Below, one piece after another: positions 63,879 to 64,000 of a stretch of DNA of 64,000 bases. Within the stretch, counting starts at the first letter, position 1; each line of letters begins with the position of its first letter. A program made the position numbers and the translations under genes. The notes under the pieces were generated by a model. It saw nothing but the letters and a program-made list of their open reading frames with translations. It made no database searches and was not told the origin of the DNA. This stretch comes from Streptomyces griseoviridis (GTDB lineage Bacteria; Actinomycetota; Actinomycetes; Streptomycetales; Streptomycetaceae), in contig NZ_CP029078.1 in assembly GCF_005222485.1 (NCBI RefSeq), positions 7,875,501-7,939,500 on the forward strand, read 5' to 3'.

Positions 63879-64000
63879 ATGCCTGCTGCCGTGCGCTTCG
63901 GCGTCAACTACACCCCCAGCCAGGGGTGGTTCCACCACTGGCTCGACTTCGACCTCGACGCGGTCAGGGCCGACCTCGACTCCATCGCCGCGCTCGGCCT
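63879..64000 (+). CDS. Glycoside hydrolase, N-terminal end (partial)
   Basis: 40 complete codons from ATG 63879 run off the window. VRFGVNYTPSQGWFHHWLDF, then DLDAVRADLDSIAALGL, is the first strand and helix of a TIM-barrel glycosidase of the GH5/GH42-like type. Position behind a LacI-controlled sugar importer suggests that it hydrolyses the imported oligosaccharide. No signal peptide is present, so it acts in the cytoplasm. Confidence 0.65.
   Translation, partial: MPAAVRFGVNYTPSQGWFHHWLDFDLDAVRADLDSIAALG

Overview
The window is chromosomal DNA of a Streptomyces-type actinomycete. Codon third positions are almost all G or C, GTG and TTG starts are common, and the gene families are typical of the genus: SARP regulator, Rpf protein, monomeric isocitrate dehydrogenase, LacI-controlled glycoside hydrolase loci. 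Nearly all of it is coding. I see no rRNA, tRNA, CRISPR array, insertion sequence or phage gene. From memory, the neighbourhoods resemble the SCO7000-7008 and SCO0958-0975 regions of S. coelicolor, which suggests a chromosome-arm location.

Regions: (1) 1-3867: end of an amino-acid ABC ATPase, a GNAT acetyltransferase, a 36-codon Cys-Cys leader peptide and two flavin monooxygenases. This is probably a sulfur (S-alkylcysteine type) salvage set under cysteine attenuation. (2) 4036-7054: an astacin-like metallopeptidase divergent from a large ATPase-LuxR regulator. (3) 7147-12432: a divergent four-gene module of TPR-CHAT caspase-like protease, cytoplasmic subtilisin, ECF-like sigma factor and a small acidic protein. 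I consider this the best candidate for an undescribed system. It looks like a proteolytic switch on a sigma factor, reminiscent of the Craspase CHAT/Csx30/sigma arrangement but without CRISPR. (4) 12454-21943: P450, N-formylglutamate amidohydrolase family protein, icd, MscS channel, an LPG-synthase-like membrane protein, and an ABC exporter with a SoxR-type operator and an apparently leaderless start. (5) 22264-28873: a giant SARP-STAND regulator with an 11-residue collagen-like repeat, a VanX-like dipeptidase preceded by SARP-type direct repeats, a sigma factor and an NlpC/P60 hydrolase.

(6) 28955-37624: small GNAT, Pro-rich peptide, gnd, an RpfD-like lysin, a DMT transporter with a long disordered tail, a FhuF-like Fe-S protein, and glgA/glgM plus glgC. 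(7) 37733-51674: a furanose-type sugar ABC operon, a LacI regulator and three secreted glycoside hydrolases (PA14-GH2, GH127 with lectin repeats, GH92). Together they look like a locus for plant glycoprotein glycans, linked by AACGTT-core palindromes. (8) 51819-59118: WS/DGAT acyltransferase, zinc-ribbon SDR, small membrane protein, 33-bp noncoding repeats, degenerate HD protein, a 58-aa orphan peptide, GNAT, HAD-like protein and amidase. (9) 59426-64000: a second LacI regulator with paired operators facing a solute-binding protein/permease/permease operon and the start of a glycoside hydrolase.

Boundaries were chosen by eye from ribosome binding sites, overlaps and family N-termini. Functions are family-level inferences from visible motifs, since no database search was possible.
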